From positions 1 to 30,167 of the IMG/VR virus record IMGVR_UViG_3300029266_000174: a DNA stretch of 30,167 nucleotides; one strand, 5' to 3'. The notes under the pieces were generated by a model. That model made no database searches and was not told the DNA's origin. It saw nothing but the letters and a program-made list of their open reading frames with translations. How positions within the stretch are numbered: the first letter of the stretch is position 1; each line of letters opens with the position of its first letter. Below are positions 6,802 through 14,205 of this stretch, in pieces. Both the position numbers and the translations under genes were made by a program. The DNA comes from a virus.

Positions 6802-8514
6802 ATGTTAAGTAAAAGAATACTTTCTTTAATAGCCGTAGCTACAGGTATAGATATTGATTATTTAGTTGTTGCTGGTGGTGGCGGTGGTGGTTCAGCAAGG
6901 GGAGCATCGGGTTCTGCAGGGGGTGCAGGCGAGTTTTTATCTCAAACATCTACTTCTGTAGAATTAGACACAAACATTTCTTTAACTGTTGGAGCAGGAG
7001 CAGCAGGAGGACCAGGAAGCCAAAATGCTCCTGGGACTCAAGGAAATAATAGCAATTTTATAATACTTACTAGAGGAGGAGGTTTTGGTCAATGTAGTTC
7101 ATTTTCTGGATTACCTGGCGCAGGTGGTTCTGGTGGTGGAGGAGATGCGGGTAACACGTCTGGAGGAGCTTCAACGGCTGTTAGTCCGGGAGTAGGAAAT
7201 GCTGGTGGAAATTCTGGTTCTAATGGTCAACGTTACGCTTCCGCAGGTGGCGGAGGAGCTGGTTCTGTAGGCGGAAACTCCAGCGATGCATTAGGTGGAG
7301 GAGATGGTGGTACTGGATTACAAAATTCTATTACCGGAACTAACTTATTTTATGCTGCAGGTGGTGGAGGTGGTCTTTATCAAGGCACAAATGTAGGTAT
7401 AGGAGGATCAGGAATAGGAGGTTCTTCATCTGCTTCAGGAACCGCATCTGCTGGAGTTACAAACACAGGATCTGGAGGTGGTGGAGGAAGTATTGCTACA
7501 AACGGCACTATCTTTGGTGGTGGAAATGGAGCCTCTGGAATAGTAGTAATTAAATACCCTAAAACACATAAAATAAATATTCCCAATAGTATAGGATATA
7601 CAGTACTTCAAAACGTAGGCGATTTTAAAATAAGAAAATTAATTAGTGGAACTGGAAACATTCAATTTACTCCAATTCAAAGTCAAATGGACGTAATTTG
7701 TTTAGTTGTTGCAGGTGGTGGAGGTTCTGGGGGTGCAAGTCATTATGCAGGTACATCAGGAGGTGGAGGCGCTGGAGGATATATAACAGATAATAGACCT
7801 GCCGATGTTAATGAAGATATTATTTTAACTATTGGCTCAGGCGGTGCTCTTGGACAAGGCGGTGGAGGTAGTGCAAATTCATTTAGAGGTAATAAAGGAA
7901 ACGATTCTGTTTTTGGTAACATAATATCATCGGGCGGAGGATATGGCGGAGCAGGAACAGACCAAAGCGCTGAAGCTGAGGGAAGCGAAGGGGGTTCTGG
8001 AGGTGGTTCTGGAGCTAGGCAAGTTTCTATGAGTAACTCAGGAACTGGAAACAGGCCAGCAACTTCTCCATCACAAGGTAATAACGGAGGTGTATCTTTT
8101 GGATCTTTCTCTGGAAGTCCAGGTAGATTTGGAGGAGGTGGAGGTGGTTCATCTTCAGCGGGTGCAAATGCTTCAGCTTCTTCGTCTGGAAATGGTGGAG
8201 CAGCGACAACAAACAATATAACTGGCTCTAACGTAGATTATGCCAAAGGTGGAAACGCTCCCTCGTCACTTAATACTCAGGCAAACAATGCAGCCGCAAA
8301 CACAGGGAATGGATCTGATGGCTCAAAAGCTCTTAACAGTGGCAATACTGACTTGAATGGGGCTAATGGTGGTTCTGGAATAGTAGTTTTAAAATATCCT
8401 AACACCCATTCTTTGACAATACCAAACACAATAGGCTTCACACATCTTTCAAATGTTGGAAACTTTAAAATAACAAAATTCACTAGTGGAACTGGACTTA
8501 TTAAATTTACTTAA
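6802..8514 (+). CDS. Glycine-rich tail-tip adhesin with two tandem domains
   Basis: 570 residues made of two glycine-rich units (about 19-290 and 291-570). Each begins with a (L/V)VVAGGGG motif (IDYLVVAGGGGGG and ICLVVAGGGGSGG), continues in long GGGG/GGSG/GNGG runs and closes with GIVV(I/L)KYP, an IPNxIG(Y/F)T segment, a VG(D/N)FKI segment and SGTGxIxFT. This is the architecture of polyglycine-rich adhesins in which loops form the receptor-binding surface. It follows a fibre gene and probably carries host specificity. Four of the 11 GATC sites of the genome lie here, which GGA-TCN Gly-Ser codons explain. Minus-strand Pro-rich frames here are shadows. Confidence 0.75.
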   Translation: MLSKRILSLIAVATGIDIDYLVVAGGGGGGSARGASGSAGGAGEFLSQTSTSVELDTNISLTVGAGAAGGPGSQNAPGTQGNNSNFIILTRGGGFGQCSSFSGLPGAGGSGGGGDAGNTSGGASTAVSPGVGNAGGNSGSNGQRYASAGGGGAGSVGGNSSDALGGGDGGTGLQNSITGTNLFYAAGGGGGLYQGTNVGIGGSGIGGSSSASGTASAGVTNTGSGGGGGSIATNGTIFGGGNGASGIVVIKYPKTHKINIPNSIGYTVLQNVGDFKIRKLISGTGNIQFTPIQSQMDVICLVVAGGGGSGGASHYAGTSGGGGAGGYITDNRPADVNEDIILTIGSGGALGQGGGGSANSFRGNKGNDSVFGNIISSGGGYGGAGTDQSAEAEGSEGGSGGGSGARQVSMSNSGTGNRPATSPSQGNNGGVSFGSFSGSPGRFGGGGGGSSSAGANASASSSGNGGAATTNNITGSNVDYAKGGNAPSSLNTQANNAAANTGNGSDGSKALNSGNTDLNGANGGSGIVVLKYPNTHSLTIPNTIGFTHLSNVGNFKITKFTSGTGLIKFT

Positions 8515-8526
8515 AATTAAAAAATA

Positions 8527-8913
8527 ATGGCACATTACGCATTTTTAGACTCAAATAATATAGTTACCGAGGTAATTGTTGGAATAAATGAAAGCGATAC
8601 TTCTGAAGATTGGGAGCTATTGTATGGAAATATAAGAAATCAAACTTGTAAAAGAACATCATACAGCACTTTTGGCGGAGTTCACTCTTTAGGTAAAACA
8701 CCTTTTAGAAAAAATTATGCTGGTATTGGCTATAGTTATGATAATTCAAGAGATGCTTTTATCCCTGCGAAACCTTTTGCAAGTTGGACTTTAGACGAGA
8801 ACACTTGCTGGTGGGAAGCACCTGTTTCTTATCCTACAGACGTAGAAGATGAAGATGGAAATATTAAATTTTATAGCTGGAACGAAGAACGCCAGCGATG
8901 GGATTTAAATTAA
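8527..8913 (+). CDS. Conserved marine-phage type structural protein
   Basis: 128 residues starting MAHYAFLDSNNIVTEVIVGI, an opening I associate with proteins of cyanophages and other marine phages that lie near tail-fibre genes. It is rich in Trp and Tyr (WELLYGN, YAGIGYSYDNS, CWWEAPVSYPTD, FYSWNEERQRWDLN). It probably folds as a compact beta domain. It is 12 bases after the adhesin and shares TAATG with the next gene. A tail-tip or fibre-associated role is likely from position; the biochemical function is not known. Confidence 0.65.
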   Translation: MAHYAFLDSNNIVTEVIVGINESDTSEDWELLYGNIRNQTCKRTSYSTFGGVHSLGKTPFRKNYAGIGYSYDNSRDAFIPAKPFASWTLDENTCWWEAPVSYPTDVEDEDGNIKFYSWNEERQRWDLN

Positions 8914-9062
8914 TGGAACAAGATTTGAAAATATATGGATTAAGTGTTGGCTCACTATTATTTAGTGGGGTAAGTGATGTAAACCCTTTTTTACAATTTA
9001 TAGTTTTAATACTAACTATAGTTTATACAGGAATTAACATATATAAAGTAAGAAAAAAATGA
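8913..9062 (+). CDS. Small membrane protein of the lysis region, holin-like
   Basis: 49 residues with a weakly hydrophobic first half, one clear membrane segment at about 27-45 (PFLQFIVLILTIVYTGINIY) and a basic end KVRKK. It overlaps both neighbours (TAATG before, ATGA after), so it belongs to one translated block with the next membrane protein and the endolysin. Small size, a membrane helix and a charged C-terminus fit a holin or antiholin, but a larger three-helix holin candidate lies at 9807, so its exact role is open. Confidence 0.6.
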   Translation: MEQDLKIYGLSVGSLLFSGVSDVNPFLQFIVLILTIVYTGINIYKVRKK

Positions 9063-9424
9063 GAAAAAGAGATTTGATTCATTATTGCGGTGCAGCTGGT
9101 ATATTTTTAATGGTTGTTTTGCTGCTTTTATACTTAGCAAATAATTCAATACCCGCAGATAACAAAGATATTTTTGTGAGTATTACGGGAATGATAGTTG
9201 GAAGTTTATCTGTTGTAATATATGCTATTATTGGACGCAATCCAGACGAAATTGCACAGCTTGAATCTAAAACAGAATCACAACAAAAGCAGATTGAAAT
9301 GCTAGTTAAGCAAAAAGACGAACTGGAACAAATGCTTATATCCTTGCAAAATAGTTTAATAGACAATATGACTATTTTTGGTTCTTCTTTGTTTGATTCA
9401 CTTAATATAAAGACTAAAAAATAA
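9059..9424 (+). CDS. Two-helix membrane protein with coiled coil, lysis region
   Basis: 121 residues with two membrane segments (about 11-29 and 41-58), then a Gln/Lys/Glu-rich coiled coil at about 62-100 (IAQLESKTESQQKQIEMLV) and a hydrophobic C-terminal part. It follows the holin-like gene with ATGA overlap and ends 2 bases before the endolysin. Two N-terminal helices with a long periplasmic or cytoplasmic coiled coil could be a holin, an antiholin or an i-spanin-like protein. The sequence does not settle which. Confidence 0.6.
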   Translation: MRKRDLIHYCGAAGIFLMVVLLLLYLANNSIPADNKDIFVSITGMIVGSLSVVIYAIIGRNPDEIAQLESKTESQQKQIEMLVKQKDELEQMLISLQNSLIDNMTIFGSSLFDSLNIKTKK

Positions 9425-9426
9425 AT

Positions 9427-9780
9427 ATGTTACATTTTGATATACAAGAATTTGATTCACCAGATGAAAAAAACAGCGGTTCTCGTATGCAGTCTAGTAC
9501 TTTGCAAATGCTCAACGATGCACGTGGAATTGCAGGGATTCCCTTTAAAATCAATTCAGGGTTTAGAACGAAATCTCACAATGCGTATATTGGAGGAGCT
9601 AAACTCTCGTCACATTTGTACGGATATGCGGTTGATATCCATTGTACCGATTCAAGAGGAAGAGCAGTCATTGTTGATGCACTCCGTAAAGCAGGATTTA
9701 CAAGATTTGGAGTTGCGAACACATTCATTCACACAGATAACGACCCTGACAAAGACCAGAATGTTATGTGGCTCTATTAG
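9427..9780 (+). CDS. Endolysin, peptidase M15 family
   Basis: 117 residues. The M15 zinc peptidase signature is present: SxHxxGxAxD at 61-70 (His63 and Asp70 as zinc ligands) and His102 in FIHTDND as the third ligand, preceded by the NSGFRTKSHN segment typical of this fold. Family members cut peptide cross-links or stem peptides in peptidoglycan. It has no signal peptide, so release would depend on a holin, and holin candidates lie on both sides. Codon use is more C/G-ending (CTC, ATC, GAC, GCG) than in the neighbours. A 125-residue frame in +1 overlaps the whole gene (see findings). Confidence 0.88.
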   Translation: MLHFDIQEFDSPDEKNSGSRMQSSTLQMLNDARGIAGIPFKINSGFRTKSHNAYIGGAKLSSHLYGYAVDIHCTDSRGRAVIVDALRKAGFTRFGVANTFIHTDNDPDKDQNVMWLY

Positions 9781-9806
9781 TTGTACTGCTGGTAATACTT
9801 TGACTT

Positions 9807-10223
9807 ATGAGTAAAAAAAAATTTAAAGATACTAAGGTTGGTCAGTTCTTACTTGAAAAGATTCCTAGTGTTGTAGGTTCACTTGCTGGAGATACGCCTT
9901 TAGGTAATGTAGTAAAGACCTTAATAGGTGGCTCTGATATGTCAGACGCTGACAAAGAAATAGCATTAAAGAAACTAGAACAAGAAATAAACGAGTTTGA
10001 TGGTATAACCAAAAGATGGGTTGCAGACTCTAAAAGCGGTTCTTGGTTATCTAGTAATGTTAGACCCCTTACGTTAGCTTTTCTCACAGTTGCCTTTGTA
10101 ATCGGGTGGGCTTATCAATTAGAGGGCTTAGATACTGTTAAAAGCCTTTTACAGATTGTTTTTATGGGTTACTTTGGTTCACGTGGATTTGAGAAAGTAA
10201 TGGGAAATAATAAACATAATTAA
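9807..10223 (+). CDS. Holin, three-helix GTA/3TM type
   Basis: 138 residues. The N-terminal half is soluble (VGQFLLEKIPSVVGSLAGDT, then an acidic and helical ADKEIALKKLEQEINEF). The C-terminal half starts with the WVADSKSGSWLSSNVRPLT motif typical of 3TM/GTA-type phage holins and continues with membrane segments at about 87-104 and 110-128. It closes the late lysis block; after it come only a short intergenic region and the early genes. No terminator hairpin was found directly after it. Confidence 0.75.
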   Translation: MSKKKFKDTKVGQFLLEKIPSVVGSLAGDTPLGNVVKTLIGGSDMSDADKEIALKKLEQEINEFDGITKRWVADSKSGSWLSSNVRPLTLAFLTVAFVIGWAYQLEGLDTVKSLLQIVFMGYFGSRGFEKVMGNNKHN

Positions 10224-10247
10224 TATTTATTAACAAAATCATTTTTA

Positions 10248-10273
10248 TTTGTAAAAAAAATAAACTACCTTTG
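10248..10273 (+). promoter_or_regulatory. Possible host-type promoter for the first early genes
   Basis: TACCTTTG at 10266-10273 fits the Bacteroidota -7 box TAnnTTTG exactly, and TTTG lies at 10248-10251. The spacer of 14 is shorter than the usual 19-20, so the -33 half is doubtful. The 91-base gap 10224-10314 separates the lysis genes from the first early gene, so a promoter is expected here. A purine-rich GGTGGGAGGAGG at 10273-10284 is too far from the ATG to act as a ribosome binding site. Confidence 0.4.
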
Positions 10274-10314
10274 GTGGGAGGAGGCTAATTAAAGTTAATT
10301 CTTAAATAAACAAT

Positions 10315-10551
10315 ATGACAAAAGATGTTAAGCTAAAAGCTGAACAATATGCTAAAGATTTTGCATTAAGTATAAAACAAAGAACAGATAAACTATTAAA
10401 ACTAGATTGTAATCAATACACCAACCTAGGAAGTGATTCTACAAAAGCAGAAAAAATAGAAGTTAAAAAAAATTCTAAGTTCATTTATAAGCAAATAAAA
10501 GGAATAGATGAAACATCTGGTAATTTATTACTTAAATCCTTAGATGCCTAA
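10315..10551 (+). CDS. Small early protein of unknown function
   Basis: 78 residues, helical and lysine-rich (AEQYAKDFALSIKQRTDKLL, then KAEKIEVKKNSKFIYKQIKG). No cysteine pair, membrane segment or known motif. It is the first gene after the late/early boundary and overlaps the NinG-like gene by 8 bases, which suggests coupled expression. The leader AAATAAACAATATG resembles those at 15396, 19824 and 19981. Function cannot be read from sequence. Confidence 0.55.
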   Translation: MTKDVKLKAEQYAKDFALSIKQRTDKLLKLDCNQYTNLGSDSTKAEKIEVKKNSKFIYKQIKGIDETSGNLLLKSLDA

Positions 10552-10930
10552 AAAATTAACAAGAAGCAAAATAGTTAAAAAACTAGATGCCATATTTAGT
10601 CAATATATAAGACTAAGCAATTCAAAAGATTTACATTGTACTTGTGTTACTTGTGGCAAGGTTGGACATTGGAAAAATGGAAGCATACAAGCAGGTCATT
10701 TTATGAGCAGAAAACATTATTCTACTAGATGGGATGAACGTAATGTTAAACCTCAATGCATAGGTTGTAATATGTTTAAAGCAGGAGAACAATACAAATT
10801 TAGTTTATATCTTGGTAAACAACTTTCTGAAGAACTATTGCAAGAAAGTCATAAAACAGTTAAATTTACATCAGATGAATTAGAAGAAATGATAACACAC
10901 TATTCTAATGAAGTTAAAAAATATTCTTAA
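10544..10930 (+). CDS. NinG/Rap-like recombination nuclease
   Basis: 128 residues resembling the C-terminal half of lambda NinG (Rap), a protein that works on branched recombination intermediates. The core is CTCVTCG (32-38), QAGHFMSRKHYSTRWDERN (about 49-67), then QCIGCN (71-76) with a trailing KAGEQYKFSLYL helix. Two Cys pairs and an AGH motif make an HNH/zinc-type nuclease core. The N-terminal extension of lambda NinG is missing. It probably acts with the ERF annealing protein and the RecE-like exonuclease encoded downstream. A terminator follows directly. Confidence 0.8.
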   Translation: MPKKLTRSKIVKKLDAIFSQYIRLSNSKDLHCTCVTCGKVGHWKNGSIQAGHFMSRKHYSTRWDERNVKPQCIGCNMFKAGEQYKFSLYLGKQLSEELLQESHKTVKFTSDELEEMITHYSNEVKKYS

Positions 10931-10953
10931 GTGAATTGTTTGTTTGTGATAAG

Positions 10954-10986
10954 ATGGGTAGGATTAATTTCTTATCCATTTTTTTG
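10954..10986 (+). terminator. Intrinsic terminator after the NinG-like gene
   Basis: ATGGGTAGGA (10954-10963) pairs with TCTTATCCAT (10970-10979), with two or three G-T wobble pairs, around TTAATT and followed by a run of T to 10985. It separates the first two early genes from ERF. TTTG in its T-run (10983-10986) followed 19 bases later by TAAATTG could be a weak host promoter for ERF. Confidence 0.75.
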
Positions 10987-11035
10987 TTATGTTAAAAAAA
11001 AGTTGTAAATTGCTTTAAATTATAAACAACTTAAT

Positions 11036-11578
11036 ATGAGCAAACAACAATCAATCAACGAAAAGCTGTTTAACTTACAGCAAGAAATCGGTACTATTAG
11101 TAAAGATGCTAAGAACCCGTTTTACAAGTCAAAGTATTTTGACATTAATTCACTTATTAAACAATTACACGAAAAATTAGGTAAGTATAGATTAAGTTTA
11201 AAGCAGCCGATTAAATTTGATGCTATAAATAACTTGTCTTATATTCAGACTTATTTTGAATGTGCTGATACTTCTCAAAGAAGTGATTCAAGTGAAATGA
11301 AATTACCTGAAATAAGCGACCCTCAAAAAATGGGTAGTATTATTACTTACTATAGACGCTACACTTTGGTTTCTCTTTTAGCCCTACAAGCGGTTGATGA
11401 TGATGGAAATCTAGGGAGTGGCAAGGTAGCAGCACCAGAATTGCCTTGGCTTAATGAAAACAGTCCTAAGTATGCAAAAGTAATACAAGCCTTAACAGAA
11501 GGGACTGCTACAATAGCAGACGTAAGAACTAAGTTTACAGTATCTAACAAACTAGCAGATGAATTATCAAAACTGTAA
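11036..11578 (+). CDS. erf: ERF-family single-strand annealing protein
   Basis: 180 residues. The N-terminal ~140 follow the ERF family: NLQQEIGTISKDAKNPFYKS, a DINSLIKQLHEKLGKYRL helix, a beta segment, then the conserved block DPQKMGSIITYYRRYTLVSL followed by LLALQAVDDDGN. ERF proteins anneal complementary single strands in recombination and in circularisation of phage DNA. The C-terminal part is short and divergent. The exonuclease partner (RecE-like) is about 4 kb downstream and not adjacent. The leader after the terminator is A/T-rich without Shine-Dalgarno. Confidence 0.85.
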   Translation: MSKQQSINEKLFNLQQEIGTISKDAKNPFYKSKYFDINSLIKQLHEKLGKYRLSLKQPIKFDAINNLSYIQTYFECADTSQRSDSSEMKLPEISDPQKMGSIITYYRRYTLVSLLALQAVDDDGNLGSGKVAAPELPWLNENSPKYAKVIQALTEGTATIADVRTKFTVSNKLADELSKL

Positions 11579-11631
11579 AATAAAAAGAGTATATTTAACA
11601 TTTAATTATAAACATTTAAAAATAACTATTT

Positions 11632-11943
11632 ATGGGAAACACATCAGCAATTTTATCGGGTTCAATAGATTTGGAGTCGATAGACAAAAGTAAACTAACA
11701 AAAGGCAAATATCTCAACTTTGATATCTTTGTTAGCGAAGAAAGCAAGTACAACAATAATGCTTGGGTAACACAAGGACAATCTAAAGAAGAGCGTGAAG
11801 CTAAAGAAAAGAAAGTATCTTTAGGAAATGCAGGGGTACGTTGGATAAACCCAGAATCAACTATAGTTGTAGCAAAAAGGGAAGAAGTGACAAACACTCA
11901 GCAACAATCATCAAGAGAATCTTCGGTAGATTTACCGTTTTAA
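11632..11943 (+). CDS. Small protein with an SSB-like C-terminal tip
   Basis: 103 residues with beta-type segments (GKYLNFDIFVSEES, AGVRWINPESTIVVAKRE), a Gln/Ser-rich linker and the C-terminus SSVDLPF. An acidic residue followed by a hydrophobic-Pro-Phe end resembles the DDDIPF tip with which single-strand binding proteins recruit partners. It lies between ERF and the helicase. A single-strand DNA binding role is attractive, but the core is shorter than a normal OB-fold SSB and I cannot confirm the fold. A terminator follows. Confidence 0.5.
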   Translation: MGNTSAILSGSIDLESIDKSKLTKGKYLNFDIFVSEESKYNNNAWVTQGQSKEEREAKEKKVSLGNAGVRWINPESTIVVAKREEVTNTQQQSSRESSVDLPF

Positions 11944-11950
11944 TTTAAAT

Positions 11951-11975
11951 GGGGGCTTAACAACCCCCTTTTTTT
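11951..11975 (+). terminator. Intrinsic terminator before the helicase operon
   Basis: GGGGG (11951-11955) and CCCCC (11964-11968) form the stem around CTTAACAA, followed by seven T (11969-11975). The next small gene begins only 10 bases later, so downstream genes need read-through or an undetected promoter. Confidence 0.75.
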
Positions 11976-11985
11976 ATACTTTACA

Positions 11986-12141
11986 ATGCCGAAACTTAAA
12001 AAACTAAAACAAGGAGAAACTTTTCCATTTGACTTTTGGAATTATAAAATAAATCCTATTACGGGTTATGAGTTTGAACCAAGAAGAAAAAAGGATAAAG
12101 AGTTATGGAAATACTTACAAACAAATAAGGGGGTAGTATGA
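11986..12141 (+). CDS. Small basic protein before the helicase
   Basis: 51 residues (MPKLKKLKQGETFPFDFWNY, then KINPITGYEFEPRRKKDKEL), basic with several aromatic residues and no cysteine. It fills the space between the terminator and the helicase and overlaps the helicase start by ATGA, a strong sign of real coupled translation. No function is recognisable; a small DNA-binding or helicase-associated protein is only a guess. Confidence 0.6.
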   Translation: MPKLKKLKQGETFPFDFWNYKINPITGYEFEPRRKKDKELWKYLQTNKGVV

Positions 12142-13055
12142 TAGCACAAGCAGCAAACATAGAGCAAAGAATATTAGATATAAAATACGGTAGAATAAAA
12201 GAGGGTCTAAAAATGGATATACCAGACATAGACGAATACATAAGGTTTAAACAAGGAAACTTTAATTTATTGATAGGTCACGCTAATGTAGGGAAGACTA
12301 CGATAATAACATACCTTTTTACAGTATGGGCAATTAAACACAAGCTGAAGTTTTTAATTTGGTCTAGCGAGAACAGCTCTTCAGGTCTAGTAAGAAAGAT
12401 AATAGAATTTAAAATGGGTTTACCAATACAAACAGCATCAGATTCACAAATTAATGCAGCTGTTAAATGGACAGACAAACACTTTAAAATTATTGAGGTA
12501 GAAGATTTATGTACATATAAACAGCTATTAAAACAAGCAAATGATATAAAGGATGCTTGGAACTATGACGCTTTATTAATAGACCCTTATAACTCTTTAG
12601 CTAAAGACACTCAATTAATGAGGGGTGTAGGAAGCCACGAATATGATTATCAAGTAGCTTCTGAGCTTAGGCTATTTGCTAAAAAAAGAAATGTTGCTGT
12701 ATATTTAAATGCTCACGGTGTTACTGATGCACTCCGTAGAGTACATATTAGAGACCACGAATACGAAAACCTACCACAACCTTTAGGATTAGCTGGAGTT
12801 GAAGGAGGCGGTAAGTGGGGAAACCGAAGTGATGATGTGATTTGTATTCATAGATATACAGGTTCAGCTATGGATTGGATGTATTCTCATTTACACGTAT
12901 TGAAGGTAAAAGAAACAGAAACAGGTGGTAGATGTACCCCTTATAATGAACCGATAAAATTAAGAATGAGCAGAAATAATGTTGGTTTTGAATTTATGGG
13001 TAAGGACATACTACATAGCAAAAAAACAGAAGTTAAAGAAATACTTAAATTTTAA
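12138..13055 (+). CDS. DnaB/RecA-type replicative helicase, ATPase core only
   Basis: 305 residues with a RecA-fold ATPase: Walker A GHANVGKTT (47-55), the KFLIWSSEN strand with a catalytic-type Glu (Glu78), and Walker B DALLIDPYNS (144-153). A later segment AVYLNAHG corresponds to the sensor histidine region, and VEGGGKWGNRSDDVICIHR (about 219-237) to the DnaB C-terminal loop where helicases contact DNA. The N-terminal primase-binding domain of DnaB is missing, so it resembles short phage helicases. No phage polymerase or primase is visible, so it probably loads host enzymes at the phage fork. Confidence 0.75.
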   Translation: MIAQAANIEQRILDIKYGRIKEGLKMDIPDIDEYIRFKQGNFNLLIGHANVGKTTIITYLFTVWAIKHKLKFLIWSSENSSSGLVRKIIEFKMGLPIQTASDSQINAAVKWTDKHFKIIEVEDLCTYKQLLKQANDIKDAWNYDALLIDPYNSLAKDTQLMRGVGSHEYDYQVASELRLFAKKRNVAVYLNAHGVTDALRRVHIRDHEYENLPQPLGLAGVEGGGKWGNRSDDVICIHRYTGSAMDWMYSHLHVLKVKETETGGRCTPYNEPIKLRMSRNNVGFEFMGKDILHSKKTEVKEILKF

Positions 13056-13059
13056 AATT

Positions 13060-13275
13060 ATGATTACATTTTTAGCCATATTGATTTTAGCAGCAATTTT
13101 AATAATCTTTATATCTCAACAAGTAGATGCTGATATTCACATACAGCCTATAGTGGGATTAATGTTTGGTGCTTTATATTCTAAAGAAAACCTTGAAGAT
13201 GATTTGGTACAGTACACTATGCAATGCTGCATAGCTTTTATGAGTTTAACAATTATATGGATAGAGAAGAAATAG
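13060..13275 (+). CDS. Small membrane protein
   Basis: 71 residues from ATG 13060; an upstream ATG at 12979 would overlap the helicase. Membrane segments lie at about 2-19 (ITFLAILILAAILIIFIS) and 53-67 (CCIAFMSLTIIW), with a conserved-looking MFGALYSKENLEDDL link between them. The 3' end overlaps the sigma factor start by 19 bases. I associate similar two-helix proteins with Bacteroidota phages. Function unknown. Confidence 0.65.
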   Translation: MITFLAILILAAILIIFISQQVDADIHIQPIVGLMFGALYSKENLEDDLVQYTMQCCIAFMSLTIIWIEKK

Positions 13276-13808
13276 ATTGGTTAAAAATTGTTGCAAGTCA
13301 GCACGAAGACTGGATTAAAATAGTAAATGGATTTGGAGAGTTTAACTATGCAGAAGACATAGTCCAAGAAAGTTATATACGATTATTTTTATATGCAAAA
13401 CCAGAGAACATTATTAAAGGTAACAAAGTATCTAGAGGGTATATGTTTTTTACTCTCCGTTCATTATACTTTCAATATTATAATTCTAAGAGAAAAATTA
13501 CTAAAGTTAGTATTGATGATGAAGAAAACTTTTTACAGATAGCAGATCAAACCAATTTAGAAGAACAAGAAGCTTTTAACAAAGTTTGTGTTTTAATTGA
13601 TGAGGTTGCAGAGGAATGGAATTGGTACGACAGAAAGCTGTTTAAATTGTACCGAGATACTGATTTAAGTATTAGAAAGATAGCATCAGAAACAAGTATA
13701 AGCTGGGTATCTATATTTAACACCTTAAAAAATTGTAAAACCGACGTCCAAAGTAAGTTAGGTGAAACTTATGAGGATTTTAAAAACGAAGATTATGACA
13801 GAATTTAA
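13257..13808 (+). CDS. Sigma-70-like RNA polymerase sigma factor (sigma2-sigma4 type)
   Basis: 183 residues from ATG 13257; an earlier in-frame ATG (13224) would lie deeper in the preceding gene. Region 2 is visible at about 15-80: YAEDIVQESYIRLFLYAKPE with the typical E/D-D-x-x-Q-E pattern, then GYMFFTLRSLYFQYYNSKRK. Region 4 lies at about 125-170: DRKLFKLYRDTDLSIRKIA and a helix-turn-helix ETSISWVSIFNTLKNCK. Only sigma2 and sigma4 are present, as in ECF-type factors. It is the best candidate to read the non-host motif AACAAA-N14-ATTGT in front of the five late units. No anti-sigma partner is visible. Confidence 0.8.
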   Translation: MDREEIDWLKIVASQHEDWIKIVNGFGEFNYAEDIVQESYIRLFLYAKPENIIKGNKVSRGYMFFTLRSLYFQYYNSKRKITKVSIDDEENFLQIADQTNLEEQEAFNKVCVLIDEVAEEWNWYDRKLFKLYRDTDLSIRKIASETSISWVSIFNTLKNCKTDVQSKLGETYEDFKNEDYDRI

Positions 13809-14205
13809 AGGAGACAAAAGAAGTAAGGCTTACAAGGAGTGGAAAAAGAACCACGCTCAAGCGAGCAAGGGTTTAGGAGACCAAGTAGAAAAGTTTACAG
13901 AAGCCACAGGTATAAAGAAGTTTGTTAAATTTGTAGCTGGGGATGATTGTGGCTGCTCAGAACGAAAAGATAAATTAAATAACTTATTTCCTAGCAATAA
14001 CCCTAATTGTTTAACAGAAAATGAATATAATTACTTAGCTGATAGGGTTGGTAAACTAAACAAAGTAACAAGTGAAGAACAAAGAGCTTTATTAAACATT
14101 TACAATAGGGTATTTAATGATAGAAAAGAATTAACTGGATGTAGTTCTTGTTTCTTAAATGGGGTTTGGAAAAAATTAGAAAGAGTTTATAAAGAATATA
14201 TTTAA
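13795..14205 (+). CDS. Cys-rich conserved protein of unknown function
   Basis: 136 residues from ATG 13795 (14 bases inside the sigma gene); a more upstream ATG at 13762 is unlikely. The N-terminus is basic (MTEFKGDKRSKAYKEWKKNH). A motif FVAGDDCGCSERKDKLNNLF at about 55-74 and a later GCSSCFLNG at about 119 give two close Cys pairs, possibly binding zinc, around CLTENEYNYL. I associate this layout with flavobacterial phages without known function. Location directly after sigma and overlap suggest shared expression; a transcription or DNA role is possible. Confidence 0.6.
   Translation: MTEFKGDKRSKAYKEWKKNHAQASKGLGDQVEKFTEATGIKKFVKFVAGDDCGCSERKDKLNNLFPSNNPNCLTENEYNYLADRVGKLNKVTSEEQRALLNIYNRVFNDRKELTGCSSCFLNGVWKKLERVYKEYI

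Noticed and set aside
7380-8483. Several minus-strand frames rich in proline
   Set aside because: They are the reverse complement of glycine codons (GGN gives CCN) in the adhesin, with no start context or coupling.
10232-10260. Sixth late motif before 10315 (AACAAA then ATTTGTAAAA)
   Set aside because: Spacing is 15 instead of 20 and the downstream box has an extra T. The gene is early by position.
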